From positions 4,650,001 to 4,714,000 of the forward strand of contig NC_089440.1 of assembly GCF_026210795.1 (NCBI RefSeq): a stretch of 64,000 nucleotides of DNA, read 5' to 3'. Position numbers and translations under genes: made by a program. The notes under the pieces were generated by a model, which did not search any database, was not told the origin of the DNA, and worked only from the letters and a program-made list of their open reading frames with translations. Position 1 is the first letter of the stretch; the number at the start of each line of letters is the position of its first letter. Below, piece after piece: positions 40,401 to 52,112 of this stretch. The DNA comes from Rhizophagus irregularis (lineage: Eukaryota; Glomeromycota; Glomeromycetes; Glomerales; Glomeraceae).

Positions 40401-42444
40401 TTACAGTATACGAAATAAAATTATTAAAAAAAATGAAAATAAATTTTCGAAGTTATATCTTTGTAATAATACAAAAAAGTAGGAACGGGAGAGAGTTTTT
40501 GTCATTGTCATTGACATTTACATAAAGTTATATAAGATTAATCTGAGAGTTTTTTACCAAAAAGGAAATTTTTTTATAAAAAGGAAAATGATTTTCAATT
40601 TCGAGGCAATTCAGCAGATGTTTTAATAACAAATTGAGAAATGATTTCCATAGAAAATCTCGTGACAAAATTTATAATAAATTTAAAATAAATGATCAAC
40701 AAATGATCAACAAAATCGTTACTAGTTTTATAAAAAACGCCTAATAATATCTTTTTATTGTTTTAAAGTTAAAATAAATTTTCCTTGTTACTTGAAATTC
40801 CTAAAATAATTCTTTTGTAATCATATAATTATGTCTTTAACGCTCGCACACCACCTTCGCCACTATAACAAGTAAACATTTGACAAAACGGGGAGCTTCT
40901 GACTCAAAGTACATTAATTTTGTGGTTATTGATTTTTATTAAATAAAATTGTTTATTTTTATTAATTAAAAAAAATAAAAATTTTATTTGAATCACAATC
41001 ATTTCTCAAACTCTTACTGTTAATCAAAAAAATGAAAATTAGCGCTTGAGGTAATAGGAGAAATATAAGTCAATACCCTCTAAAAGGGATTCACTGTAAT
41101 AAGTTCCCGATCCTAAAAGACAAAAAGGAATACTAAAGCATATCTCTGGTCGAAAAAAATTTTTAAAATCAATTAGAGAATTTGTGCTTACTTTAGTGCT
41201 GCAATGGGTAGAACATCTCCTGATCCGTGAATTCTCAATCCTAAAAGGCAGAAAAAAATTTAAAAAAAGATGATAGTAAAAAAAAGAAAATAGAAAATAG
41301 TATTATTTCAAAACGAAAAAAAAATGAAATTGGTGTTTACCATACATAGTACCTCAGTGGTAAGCGTATTTCCTTATCTGAGAGTCTTGATCTGAAAGGA
41401 TGAAAAAATAAATTTTTTAAAAATAATAAAAAAAAATGTTGATAGTAGAAACAGCGCTGACCGTAGTACCTCAGCAAGTAAGAATGCCATCCTAAAGGGC
41501 GAAAAAATTTTTTTCTTTTTTATAAAAGTAATCAAAATGAAAAAAATTGGAGCTGGCGCTTGCCGTAATACCAATGCATCTCCTGATCTGTTGGTTTCCG
41601 ATCCAAAAGGATGAAAAAAATTTTTCTAAAATAATAAAATAGATTTATTATATCTGATGAAAAGGTGGAAGAAACTTATTTAAAAGCAAACAAATTTATT
41701 ATTTTAATCAAATTTTTATTGAAAACCACTTTATGTATAACTTTATCAATATCTGTCTGGAATTCTTCGTTTAATTAAATGTGGCTAGGCTAAAATTACA
41801 TATTTGTACCTAGGTTGCTGTATTGAAAAAACATTGCGTAACACCAATGCATGATGGTGAGACTTGGTTCAAACAAATAATCAAGAAATTACTCTTATCA
41901 ACACTAGCACCTGGAGTTGCCTTTCCAAATGTTAATTTTACACAATTATATTTAAAATATCCAGTATCATAGCATGAAATTGACCTATAAAATAATATAT
42001 TTTTTGAATTATGTATCAATTGACTTGTCGGATAACACTTGGGATTTTATCCCAGTCCGCCAAATGGAGGATTTATATTTTTTTTATAGTGTAATCTAAA
42101 TGTCACTAATTATAAGATAATTGAACATCGTTTACAGTAGAATGCACCATCCAATAATTTTGTTCATGGCTTATATCATGTGATGATTTTATTAGAACAA
42201 TTGATTATTCTTTGAAAGACATTTACAATTATTATAATTTATTATTTGGACGTCATACCTATTGTATTTGTCTATATATATTCTAACGTTTTAATTATTA
42301 AACATAGTAATCACTATATCTTTAAGAAGAATCTTTTTGGCCAGAGTTATGGTATTAACTAAGTCATATTAGATCCTAGTTTTTTTTTTTAATTCGAAAA
42401 AAAAAAAATTTTAAATACGTAAATGCTTAATTTTTCTTATTTTA
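40401..42444. other. Non-coding spacer between elements A and C
   Basis: AT-rich, with many A and T runs. No coding frame that I can support. It contains a diverged tandem repeat at 41036-41640 (listed separately). Nothing else is recognisable. Confidence 0.6.
41036..41640 (+). repeat. Diverged tandem array with tRNA-like boxes (SINE-like)
   Basis: Four to five units of about 115-125 bp. Each has an A-box-like part (e.g. TACCTCAGTGGTAAG near 41350, TACCTCAGCAAGTAAG near 41467), a CATCTCCTGATC segment, a B-box-like part (GGTTTCCGATCC near 41585), then a shared CCTAAAAGG-GAAAAAAA tail. This suggests decayed tRNA-derived copies. None folds obviously as a tRNA by eye. Confidence 0.35.
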
Positions 42445-42573
42445 GTAATGGTAAGGGATGGCAACGGTCGGTTATGATCAGTTATGGTCAGTTATAATCG
42501 GTTATAGCAATTTAAACGGTCAGTTATGGTCAGTTAAAAATTGGTTAAACGGTTGGTTAAACGGTCGGTTATA

Positions 42574-42945
42574 AGTAGTATAGAAATGCCAATTCTGACT
42601 CACCTACTTATCTCATAATCTAAACCGTTTATTAATATTTTCACCTACTTATATGCTACATATTTTATAACCTAAATCACCTTTTTTATATTTTTACCTA
42701 CTTATATCCTACGTATCTCATAATCTAATTCACTTATATCCTACTTATTTCATAATCTAAATCGTTTATTAATATTTTCACCTACTTACCCCCAACCGAA
42801 CAAGAAATAGGATTTCAAAGCCAACGGAGCCAAAAAAGGTAAGGAAATATTAACCCATTCAGGAAACCAGCCATGGAGTCAATAGAGTGGAATAGCAAGG
42901 CAAACAATTACCCTTATACCGAGAAAAAATGTAATTGAATAAAAG
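42574..42945 (+). repeat. Element C left TIR
   Basis: 372 bp. The outer 210 bp is made of CACCTACTTAT / TCATAATCTAA units; the inner 150 bp is shared with element A. Confidence 0.9.
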
Positions 42946-42969
42946 ATTCATATATAAAAGGTTTACAAG

Positions 42970-43653
42970 ATGTCACAATACAGACCATCACTAAGACGTA
43001 TACTAGGTCAGTTTGAACTCAACATAGAAGAATGGGTAAAGGAAATAATGTGGTATTTAGATATAGCATATTTAAAAGCTTTAGATTCCGAATTTAGCAA
43101 AGAAAGTATGTTAGTATCTGGATTAGAAGAGCTAGTAGAAATATTTGATGAGATGTTAGAAGGTGATGATATATGGATACATCCATCACTTTTATCACGA
43201 ATAAGATATTCTATTCTACCAGATGAGATGGCAATATATGAAAGATTTTCAGATATCATTAAGAACTTCTCAGAGGATAAAGAATTAGCATATGCATTAT
43301 TAGACTTAATAGAAATATTATCAAAAAAGAAACCTACAACATTCAACATTATAGATTACAATATACAAAGAATATTCACAAATCCTAATGATGAATATAG
43401 AAATGAATTCAGCATTTATCATATTAAAGGAGATGAAGATATGGATGAAGACACAGATGAAGACATAGATGAAGACATAAATGAAGAAGAGCAGAATGAA
43501 TTCAATGAATACTACCAGAATCTTGCACCGACTACTGAGAGTCAACTGGATAGGCTAAAAAATGAGTTGTCTATAACTCTATGTGATGAATGTTTTATGC
43601 CAACAAGAAGTCAGGAATGTGATTGCTGGATTTTACAAATAGAGGGTTTTTAG
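42970..43653 (+). CDS. Acidic protein with C-terminal Cys cluster, element C
   Basis: A 227-residue protein, nearly identical to 28285-28968 with only a handful of substitutions (e.g. LCDECFMPTRSQECDCW at the end). The frame is intact. The four-Cys end and acidic Asp/Glu run are conserved. Function unknown. Confidence 0.65.
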   Translation: MSQYRPSLRRILGQFELNIEEWVKEIMWYLDIAYLKALDSEFSKESMLVSGLEELVEIFDEMLEGDDIWIHPSLLSRIRYSILPDEMAIYERFSDIIKNFSEDKELAYALLDLIEILSKKKPTTFNIIDYNIQRIFTNPNDEYRNEFSIYHIKGDEDMDEDTDEDIDEDINEEEQNEFNEYYQNLAPTTESQLDRLKNELSITLCDECFMPTRSQECDCWILQIEGF

Positions 43654-43673
43654 TTCTCAGTGAAACCATTTTT

Positions 43674-44464
43674 TTACCTCTCACAATCTGGAATAGGTGC
43701 ATCACAAATAAAATCTCCAAAATCATATGGATTAGAAAACAACTTCTGTAAGAACTTATAAACCATATCAGCATCCAATTCAGTCTTAGTGCCAAATATA
43801 TTAACCTTACCAGATTTAGGCCAGATATGTACCCGAATCTTTGAAGTAAAGATTATAGCAATTTTAGAATGAATATCACCCGCATCATTCTTAATATATT
43901 TTATCAGAAAGGGAAGAATCTCACGAATACCATCTATAGACTCTAAAGCATATGCTAAGGTAGAAAGATTAATAAACTTATCACCCCAATATTAATCACA
44001 AATTTATAATTGCGCAGGAGAGCCTTATTTTCACCCACAAGTTCTACAGAAGAAAACTCAGGTTGAGAACATTCAGAAAGGTAACGTAAGAAGATAGCAA
44101 CAGGATCAAAAGACCCGAAAACTTGTATACTATCAGATTTAGGAAAATAACAAATAGTATGTACAGTATCAGCTAAGATGATAACAAACTCAATGCATGC
44201 ATTAAAAGTGCTACCATCTCCTGTACGTCGCCGTCTATTTAATGGATTGTCAGGTGTACTTCGTCTGCATCGCCTCTCACCTTTTGGTTTAGACAAGTAC
44301 TGCTCATAACCATCAAAAGCTTTATGAATAAAGTTGCTATTAATGGCAATAACATCCTTAGTAGGTTCAAACTTATTACCAAGCATAGCATAATCAAGTC
44401 CTTCAACATTGATCTTAAATTCAGTAACAGTAAGAGACAGAGTAAGTTCACTAAAAGTAAGCAT
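43674..44464 (-). pseudogene. TBP-like factor, element C (1-nt deletion)
   Basis: Orthologue of 28989-29780. A missing C at about 43984-43987 (CACCCC against CACCCCC in A) shifts the frame after NYKFVINIG. Both PKSG repeat motifs are still recognisable (FPKSDSIQVFG in the first, WPKSGKVNIFG in the second). Confidence 0.5.
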
Positions 44465-44568
44465 GTCTGGTTTTTTCTATTGATAGAAAAGAAATGTTCA
44501 AATTATTTTATCCTAAGAAAAAATCTAATTAAATAAAACTTCTTCATCAATATCTCATATGAGATACT

Positions 44569-45081
44569 ATGACAAACAATAGCTTACCTTTCGAACTTTT
44601 AGAAAAGATATTCAAAACTTCATATGAAGGTACTTACTACCATTGGCATTATCTTTGCAATTATGCATTAGTGTGTCGAAAATGGGCTGTAGTAGCAAAC
44701 TCTCTCCTATGGGGTGAAACAGACCTTTATAACCGCTATAATATTAAGGAGTTCCAAATGTACAAACATCTCACAAAACCAGGGACAGTATGTGGAAAAT
44801 ATATCAGAAAGCTTAATATGGATGGAGTATTATTATGGCCTATCTGTATTGTAAAAATGCTACAAGCTTGCCCCAATATCCAGGAACTTAGCATAATAGA
44901 TTATCAATACTATGGTGGAAAAGGTGACGTTAGAGATTTGCTAAGTGAAATTCTGTATATATTACCAAACTTTCGAATGATAGATATCAGATATAGTCGA
45001 TATTTTAAAAATAGAAATGCCATTGAAAAACTTATAGAAACCCGTAAAGACCTAGAAATCAGAGTAACATGGCAAATGTAA
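44569..45081 (+). CDS. F-box protein, element C
   Basis: A 170-residue, full-length version of the A gene at 29885. F-box at LPFELLEKIFKTSYEG...LVCRKWAVVANSLLW, followed by a leucine-rich region (LQACPNIQELSIIDYQYY) and a basic C-terminus (NAIEKLIETRKDLEI). The frame is intact and ends next to the minisatellite. Confidence 0.72.
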   Translation: MTNNSLPFELLEKIFKTSYEGTYYHWHYLCNYALVCRKWAVVANSLLWGETDLYNRYNIKEFQMYKHLTKPGTVCGKYIRKLNMDGVLLWPICIVKMLQACPNIQELSIIDYQYYGGKGDVRDLLSEILYILPNFRMIDIRYSRYFKNRNAIEKLIETRKDLEIRVTWQM

Positions 45082-45094
45082 TATTTGTAAAGGC

Positions 45095-45235
45095 TAATCA
45101 CTGCCAAAAAATTTGGGCACTGCCTTGTTACTGCCGAAAAAATTTGTGCACTGCCTTGTTACTGCCCGTCACTGCCAAAAAAATTTGGGCACTGCCCTGT
45201 CACTGCCCGCCACTGCCCATCATTGCCGCAGAAGT
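45095..45235. repeat. Minisatellite, element C
   Basis: Three units built from AAAAATTTGGGCACTGCC and GTTACTGCC; counterpart of 30409-30560. Confidence 0.72.
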
Positions 45236-46229
45236 TTGGGAAATACATGGATTTTTCCTAGCAAGATGATGCTTTAACTTAGAGGGAAAGTCAAAACTTG
45301 CTCCACATAGATGACAGGTTAATCTTCCTCGAGAGTGTGAATTTTTTTTTAAGTCGATAGTATCCATCTGCAAGGAAGTCACGTTAGTTTTCCGTTTATG
45401 TAGAGAAATTGGAATGGTAATTTTTTTACGTGATGATAGAGGGATGGTCAGCTGCCGATTTTGGAAATCTAGAATGACATTAGCACGATCAATCCAAGGT
45501 ACACCCAGTAATAAAAAGTCCTTATCACTCTTAACAACCATGAAGTCATCTTCAGTTTTTTTAGAGTTCTCCCCATCATATACAAGAATACCAAGACCAT
45601 ATACTGTCCCAATAGTATCAGATTTTGTTGCAACACCACTAAGGTCAGGAGCATTACTTCTATCAACATCAAGATTTAGGCGCTTTACAATATTGTTAGA
45701 TATCAGAGAACTATCAGAACCAGTATCGAAAATTGTCGTAAGAATAACTAAAGATTTTTCACTCTCAGGTGCGACTACTTTGGTCTTAATAGTGACTACA
45801 TCACTAGCAGACTTGCGGTTAACAATTCCAATACCTGCTATAGAAGACCATAAGTCATTATTATATATAACATCATCATTTTTACGGATTAAATTTGCAG
45901 CCATACTATTAGTTACAACCGAAATCATAGGATGAAGGATAGATGTGAAAAGGTCCTTAACATTATTCCAAACTTTTTCACGTGTTTTTATCGAGGGTTC
46001 TCCTTTAAGCTGACTGAGTACTGGTTCTTTATAATTAATGAATTCAGCATTCAGAGCATTGTAAGCAGATATAACAGTCTCTTTTGGTACAGCATTAACG
46101 AAGGATTGAACCAGAAGCTTTAAGAGTTGTATAAAAACCTCAAAGATAATACGCTGCCTTTCAAGTTGTGATTTTTTCTTATCAGTAGGCTTTTTATCTA
46201 CACGTTTCCTTTCTGTAGGCTTTTTTTTA
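45200..46229 (-). CDS. Aspartic protease with C-terminal C2HC zinc finger, element C
   Basis: Open from the A8 run (46221-46228) to 45200, about 343 residues, with no start codon near the beginning, as expected for frameshift expression from gag. A basic linker and helical spacer precede the retropepsin core: IFDTGSDSSLISNNIVKRL (catalytic D), a flap-region GTVYGLGILVYDG and LLLGVPWIDRANVIL. The tail CHLCGASFDFPSKLKHHLAR with a final Cys is a C2HC finger, an unusual addition to a retropepsin. This is the best preserved protease copy in the window. It should mature Gag. Confidence 0.8.
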
Positions 46230-48528
46230 ATCCATAGCAGGCATGTCCAGAGTCTGAATCACTATCAGAGGAGTCAGAGGAGTCAGAGGCGTCAGAAGAG
46301 TTAGAGGAATCAGAGGAGTCATGTGCATAATTTGTTTTCCTCTTTCCCTTCTTAGATTTTGGACAAGAACTCTTAGTATGACCAGATTTTCCACAACTTG
46401 AGCATTTCTTTGATTTCTTTAGTTTGCGTGTACCTGAACTTATACCAAATACCTGATTACCACGGTAAATATGGTCAGATGGTAAATTTTTATTAAGTTC
46501 TGTATCAATAAATATTTCAAGATCACTAAGGGTTACTTTACTTATATCGATATCTCTTGGAAGACCTAATTTATATGCTAAAGCAAGTAATCTCTGAAAT
46601 GATGTATCATTTTGAGGACTTGAAAATGAACTAGAAGACGGTACTGGTACTGCAGATGATCTAGCTGTAGTCATAGGAATTTTAGAATTTATAAGATTCT
46701 CAATATCCGCTAAAGTTGGACCCTGATATGTAACTATAGGAGTATGTGGCATATCTGTCCTGTATTTCTCAACTTCTTCCAATTTATTCAGAATAGATGC
46801 AACTGAATTTTCTAAACCAATACGTCGCGCATCCAACTTATTTTCACTGGAAAGACCATTTAAGAACTGTTGCCGTACTAATTCATTCTGATTTACCTCT
46901 GGAAGAGTTGGATATGCAAGTCTAACCATTCTTCGTAATTTAGAATAGAATCGGCTTACAGTATCACTACCCTGAACAATAGCATTAAATGCAAGCTTAG
47001 ACTTTTCAGATGTTATAGTAGGGAAGTAATGCTTAAAACGATATATTAATTGTCCAATACGTATTCCAGGAGCCACAATTGTACCTCCATTATTAGCATT
47101 AGGATTATTAACAGCTATATCAGTAGGACGACCCTCGGCTATTGACCAATCTTCATCCCATACAGTATGATCAGGTATAAAATTAGCACCAGTAATAGTA
47201 TTAACTGCAGCTGCTTGTCCATGTAATACACCAGCCCTCCCACGAAATTGATTCGCCGCTACAGCCTGTATAGCACCATTATTCAAAGCATTAAAAGCAG
47301 CAAGATTGGCCACACCAGTATTATCCAGAAGATTTACACATTTTCAATTTTTTCCTTTGATATGTGTTTCATACCAATCTCTAGCATCATCTTCAAGTAA
47401 AGTCTCAAAGACCCCATGAATCCTAACACGAGTTCTAGCATTAGCAGCAGGATCAAGTCCAGCAGACTCACACCATTGCCTGAATTCTTGAAGCCAAAGT
47501 TCTGGATCTTCACCAGATGCTCCTCTAAATTTTTTAGGTGCATATCCTGCCATTATCGGTTGTTGTATTACCGGAGGGTTATTTTGTAATGCTAGAATCT
47601 GTTGATTCAAATTATTGACCTGATTTTGCAAATTTTGACCATGATTGCGACAGTTTAAAAATTGCTCTCTCCATGCTCGAGCTTGCTGAATGATACCATT
47701 AGCCCGCCTTCTACTTCGTTCTGTTTCAGTATTATAGCGCTGTAATAATCTATGAGCATTTCTTCTACTCTCATCACGTTCTCTCTGGACATTAGCTAGT
47801 TGAATTTGACTGTTAGCATATTGAGCCTGGATGTTAGCCAATTGGATCTGAGTATTTTGTGCAAGGACTTCCCAATGTTGGCGATGACGCACTTCATTTG
47901 CATATGCATCCTCATAGGTACGTCTTGTTCTCAGTATAGTAGCACGTGTATTATTAAGTTCATGTCTAAGATATTCTTCACGGTTATGTGCATCATCTAA
48001 CAAACCTTCAAGTCTATCCTCCATATTATCTTGATCTTCTATAATATTTCGCAACTCATTAGCATATCGGATAATGGCATCAAGACTATCATTTGCAGTG
48101 TTAAATAAATGATTTATATGAGGGTGTGCTGCTATAGTTGTACGATCAAGGTGAATACGAATACCAGCTACACTATTTGCTATAGTTGTCCGATTATTTA
48201 AGATTTCTGTAATAGGGTCAGGAGGAATTGCTGCCATGTTTTTCCGTTGTCTATTAGCAAGTTCTTTTATTCGATCTTTGAGTTGAATATTTAGAGTATC
48301 AACTTCAATCAGCTGACGTTCTAATGCTTGAAGCCCTTCCTCCTTTAGTGATGCCATTTCTAATGCTTTCTTAAGCTTTGCACGCAACTCAGCATTTTTT
48401 TGCCTAAGTTCTTCTATCTCAGATTCATGACCCTCGATTACACCATACAGGTATTTTATATATTGCTCTTGTGATTGCAATGTATGTGCAAGCTTTGTAA
48501 TCTGTGTCTTTAATGATGTATCTTCCAT
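46198..48528 (-). pseudogene. Gag-like polyprotein, element C (one nonsense codon)
   Basis: ATG at 48528. Same layout as A: long coiled coil, capsid (FRGASGEDPELWLQEF, DDARDWYETHIKGKN), insertion, second capsid half (KLAFNAIVQGSDTVSRFYSK in the uninverted state), CCHC knuckle (CSSCGKSGHTKSSCP), Ser/Asp tail. A TGG-to-TGA change at about 47344 stops the frame after KGKN. Otherwise complete, and it shows the undamaged structure of the segment inverted in A. Confidence 0.82.
46221..46230 (-). promoter_or_regulatory. Candidate -1 frameshift site, gag to protease of element C
   Basis: Minus strand TTA AAA AAA AGC: heptamer A AAA AAA in phase; a -1 slip enters the protease frame (AAG CCT ACA). Gag terminates 11 codons later (GNV stop). 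Confidence 0.6.
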
Positions 48529-49603
48529 TGCCAGTTCCACAGATTTTTATAGACCCTACATTTAATAAACAAATCAAACAAAATTATATCCTTCAACAAA
48601 TCTATTACCATCCATGTGGATATTATCGTACTCCTGAAAAACTTTGGGCTAAAGTGCAAGCTGAGGGCCATGATTTTAACATATCTGATATTACAGAGTG
48701 GTTGCATAAACAGGCTATATGGCAAATACACTCACCTATACCCAAGTATGTTCCACAGGTTTCTTTTAATAAGATTACTCGACCAAATATGTATCATCAA
48801 GCAGATATCTTATATATGCCCTATGATACTGTAGATAGAAAGCTGTATAAATACTGTCTGAATATTGTAGATGTTGCTAGCCGATATAAAGCTTCAGTAC
48901 CTCTAGAAGATCGCAGCTCTGCACGTGTTGCTAAGGCATTTAAAAAAATTTATAGTAAAGCAGACTGCCCGCTTATTTGGCCAAGAGTTTTACAAGTAGA
49001 TGGGGATCAGAATTTAAGGATGAAGTTATCCGATTAATGGATAAAAAAGGTGTGCGTATTCGGGTGGGTACTACTCATAAGAGTCAGGCTATTGTTGAAT
49101 GGTATAATCGAACTTTAGCAGAGAGACTTTTCAAAATACAGGATGCAAAGGAACTCCTTACAGAAGGTGTGAATACTGCCTGGGTTAAGAACCTTTCTGA
49201 TATTGTGAATGAGCTAAATAATTCTAATACTCGTCTGCTAGGTATGTCTCCAGTTGAGGCAATCCAGAAAGATCAAGTGTATGCACTACCTTCAAAAATT
49301 CGGAAGGATAGACCTGTAGGTGCAGAAGAAATACGTTTACCAGCTGGTTCTCTTGTGAAATACTTACTTGATAACTCAGATTACCAAGGTAGGAGACGTG
49401 CAACTGATCCAATATGGTCTACTAAAGTTTATACAATTGAATCTTCCACAGTTGTTGATGGGCAGCCAGTTATATATAGGTTATCTGATGGACCTAAAAA
49501 AATATTTACTCGAGAAGAATTATTAGTTGTGCCATCTAAAGATGTTAGCCGTAATTCAAAAAAGTGTCGTAATACAAAATTTTTATATGCCGTAATTAAT
49601 TAA
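48513..49603 (+). pseudogene. rve integrase, element C (same -1 break as A)
   Basis: Protein-identical to the A integrase, including the frame break at GATGGGGATCA. Only one base difference was noticed across the gene (cagccggtta in A, cagccagtta in C). DDE residues and C-terminal region as described for A. It diverges from gag with overlapping starts. Confidence 0.82.
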
Positions 49604-50664
49604 GGCTATAAAAATCTTATAGCCGTAATTCAAAATTTTTTAAAAAATAATTAAGGCTGACATCTTTAGTGCCATCTGATACTATGCTGCCTCCTACTCA
49701 TATATTATATTAATTTTCAAGTTGTGGTATCCTATAATCTCCATGTGCATACATTGTGATATTATCTTGTGCAATCCATTTTTTATCATCCATAGGGGAT
49801 AACCCCACCTTCGACATTTCTATAACATTTATAGCATGTCTATCAGATCGGATTGCTCTAAAGGTGACTGTATCTTTATGTTTAGGATCAAAGAGTGCCT
49901 TATTATACCGCTCATGGTGGAACTCTTTTTTAACTACCTTTGAGGGGACACCTTTAGCCTTACGGATACTATGTTTTGGATTGTTGGTCTCATCCCCTAC
50001 CTTGAGAATGGAGTACATTTTGGGACGGAGGCCAATAAATTCTGCTATAACTGCTCCATTACATTCATCCTTAAATTTCCCTGGGATTTTCATATTTATG
50101 TCAGTCTTATCACCTAATGCTTTTCGTACAGGATGATCTTTAGGATAATCACTGAAGTCAAATTGGTCTGCCATATCTATAAGGTCTGCATTAATATCCT
50201 CAGTTTGGATTTGTACAAGAAGTGAATCTGTGTCTGTATAACATAACTGGATTTTTTCACCATATCGTACTTTAAGAGTATCATAGTAGAATTGATACAT
50301 ACAGAGCTTCGAAAGGTCAAGCACACTCATACCCACATATGTTGGACAGTTAAGCATTACCTCCACTTTTCGTCGGTGGATTGCAACAAGATTTTCTGAG
50401 AATATTTTACAACCTTGAATGCAGGATCTGAGGTAAGCTTTTTATATTTCTTGGGATGGGTTTGGGGTTGTACTACTGAGACACGTACACGTTTCCTGAG
50501 ATTTTCCATAGTTTTACCAAATACACTATTATTCATGAGTTTATAGAAGTCCTTCTCAAAATCATTCTTAGCCTTAGCACGTTCGGCGGTGTTAAATTCT
50601 ATATATGGTTTCATCCATGGAGCCTGCTCGAATTTTATAGCTTCATAGATATACTTGCCGCCCA

Positions 50665-50822
50665 TATAAATGGGATTGGGAGAATCCCATATCCCATCCC
50701 ACCCATATCCCATCCCATATCCCATTTATCCCATCCCATTTGTCATAATCCCATTCCAATCCCAAATCCCAATTCCATTCCAATCCCATATCCCATATCC
50801 CATCCCATATCCCATTAATCTT
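50665..50822 (-). repeat. G-rich array at left end of the hAT-like element (G strand is minus)
   Basis: Many CCCATATCCCATCCC units on the plus strand, so the minus strand has more than a dozen GGG runs spaced 1-7 nt: a strong G-quadruplex pattern. Mirror image of 51855-51985. Confidence 0.75.
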
Positions 50823-51854
50823 ATACATGTATATTGTGTAACCTTACTCCCATTGGTCTATCTATCACGTGATGTTACACAAAATTCCAAAAAAGGAAAT
50901 TTTTCTTCCCACAAAAAATGGGAGATTTGGTTTCACAAGCATTCCGAAAAAGGAAATTTTTATGCCGATCATATAATTCCGGCCAGAATTACAGCTCTAG
51001 TATTACGGTCCTTTTTCAAATTAGTTTTTTGCGATTTTCTCAATATCCAGTGATCCAATTTTGATAAACTTTTTTTTTAATTTGTAGCTAATATTAAGCT
51101 CTATAAAATAAAAATATTTCTTGCAAGAAATAATAAAAAAAAAAGAGCAGATTAGGTTAATTTTTGCAAAAAGCCATTATGAATTCTATAATAGATGTCT
51201 GAGGTCCTGTAATATTAATTAAATAAGAAATATTTGGAATTAATTTTTTATTGTTGCATTTGCCTTTTTATTATAAAAAAACATTACAAAATTATAAATT
51301 TTTTATAACAAAAATGTAATATTTTAACTTTATTTTAACCTATCTATTAAAATAATAAAAAATTTACCTATAAAATAATAAATAATAATTCATTAACATC
51401 AAATGCTTAGTATTTAATTAAAATGGCTTGGTATTCAATAAAAATGGATTTAGTTTTCTAATTTTTTTAATTTAAATTTAAATTATTAGCATATACAGTA
51501 TAAGATATAATATCTTTAAAGAGATTTATTTATAATTTTTTGTAAAGTATTAACCTATTAAGCATTCATATTATTATCATATAATCTGTAATTAATCAAT
51601 TCTTAGATTAAAGAGTATTATATTTGAAAAAATTTTGTTAAAAAAAAAGGAGTTTACTATTTACCGCCGGAGTCACGTAATTTTTAATTTTGGCCGGAAT
51701 TAAGTGATCGACATAAAATTTCCTTTTTTGGATTATTGTGTAACTCATTTCCCGTTTTGATGAGAATCAAAATTTCCTTTTTTGGATTGTGTAACGTTAC
51801 TCAAGTGCCCAAAAAGGAAAATTTGGCCGGAATTATAAAATTTGGCTGAAATTA

Positions 51855-51985
51855 TAGGAAATGGGATTTGGGATGGGATTTGGGATTTGGGATGGGAATG
51901 GGATTGGGATTTGGGATTGGAATGGGAATGGGATTTGGGATTTGGGATGGAATGGGATGGGATGGGATGGGACTCCCATCCCATT
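51855..51985 (+). repeat. G-rich array at right end of the hAT-like element
   Basis: Repeats of GGGATGGGATTTGGGA on the plus strand; at least twelve GGG runs with short loops. Confidence 0.75.
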
Positions 51986-52112
51986 TAAATGGGTGGCAAG
52001 TATATTCATAGACCTTCTTGATTACTAAGCCCTGGCTAACATAATACTGTAAATTTCTATAATGAACTACATATTCATCCTTATCAAATAGGTTAGGGAT
52101 GAGCTTATCCGT

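Larger units (their letters stand above)
50650..52004. mobile_element. Non-autonomous hAT-like element in PolB of C
   Basis: TIRs TATACTTGCC(G/A)CCCAT(A/T)TAAATG; 8-bp TSD TTCATAGA (50642-50649 and 52005-52012). Removing it and one TSD recreates the A sequence. 1,355 bp, AT-rich, no coding region. Inside each TIR is a run of GGGA-type repeats (listed separately) and an AAAAAGGAAATTTT motif repeated several times near both ends. Confidence 0.85.

Noticed and set aside
41374-42019. Small hydrophobic or mixed proteins in the spacer
   Set aside because: Isolated short frames in AT-rich repeat DNA with no family features.
50643-51053. Gly/Trp/Asp or Pro/Ile repeat proteins
   Set aside because: Translations of the GGGAT-type array of the hAT-like element.
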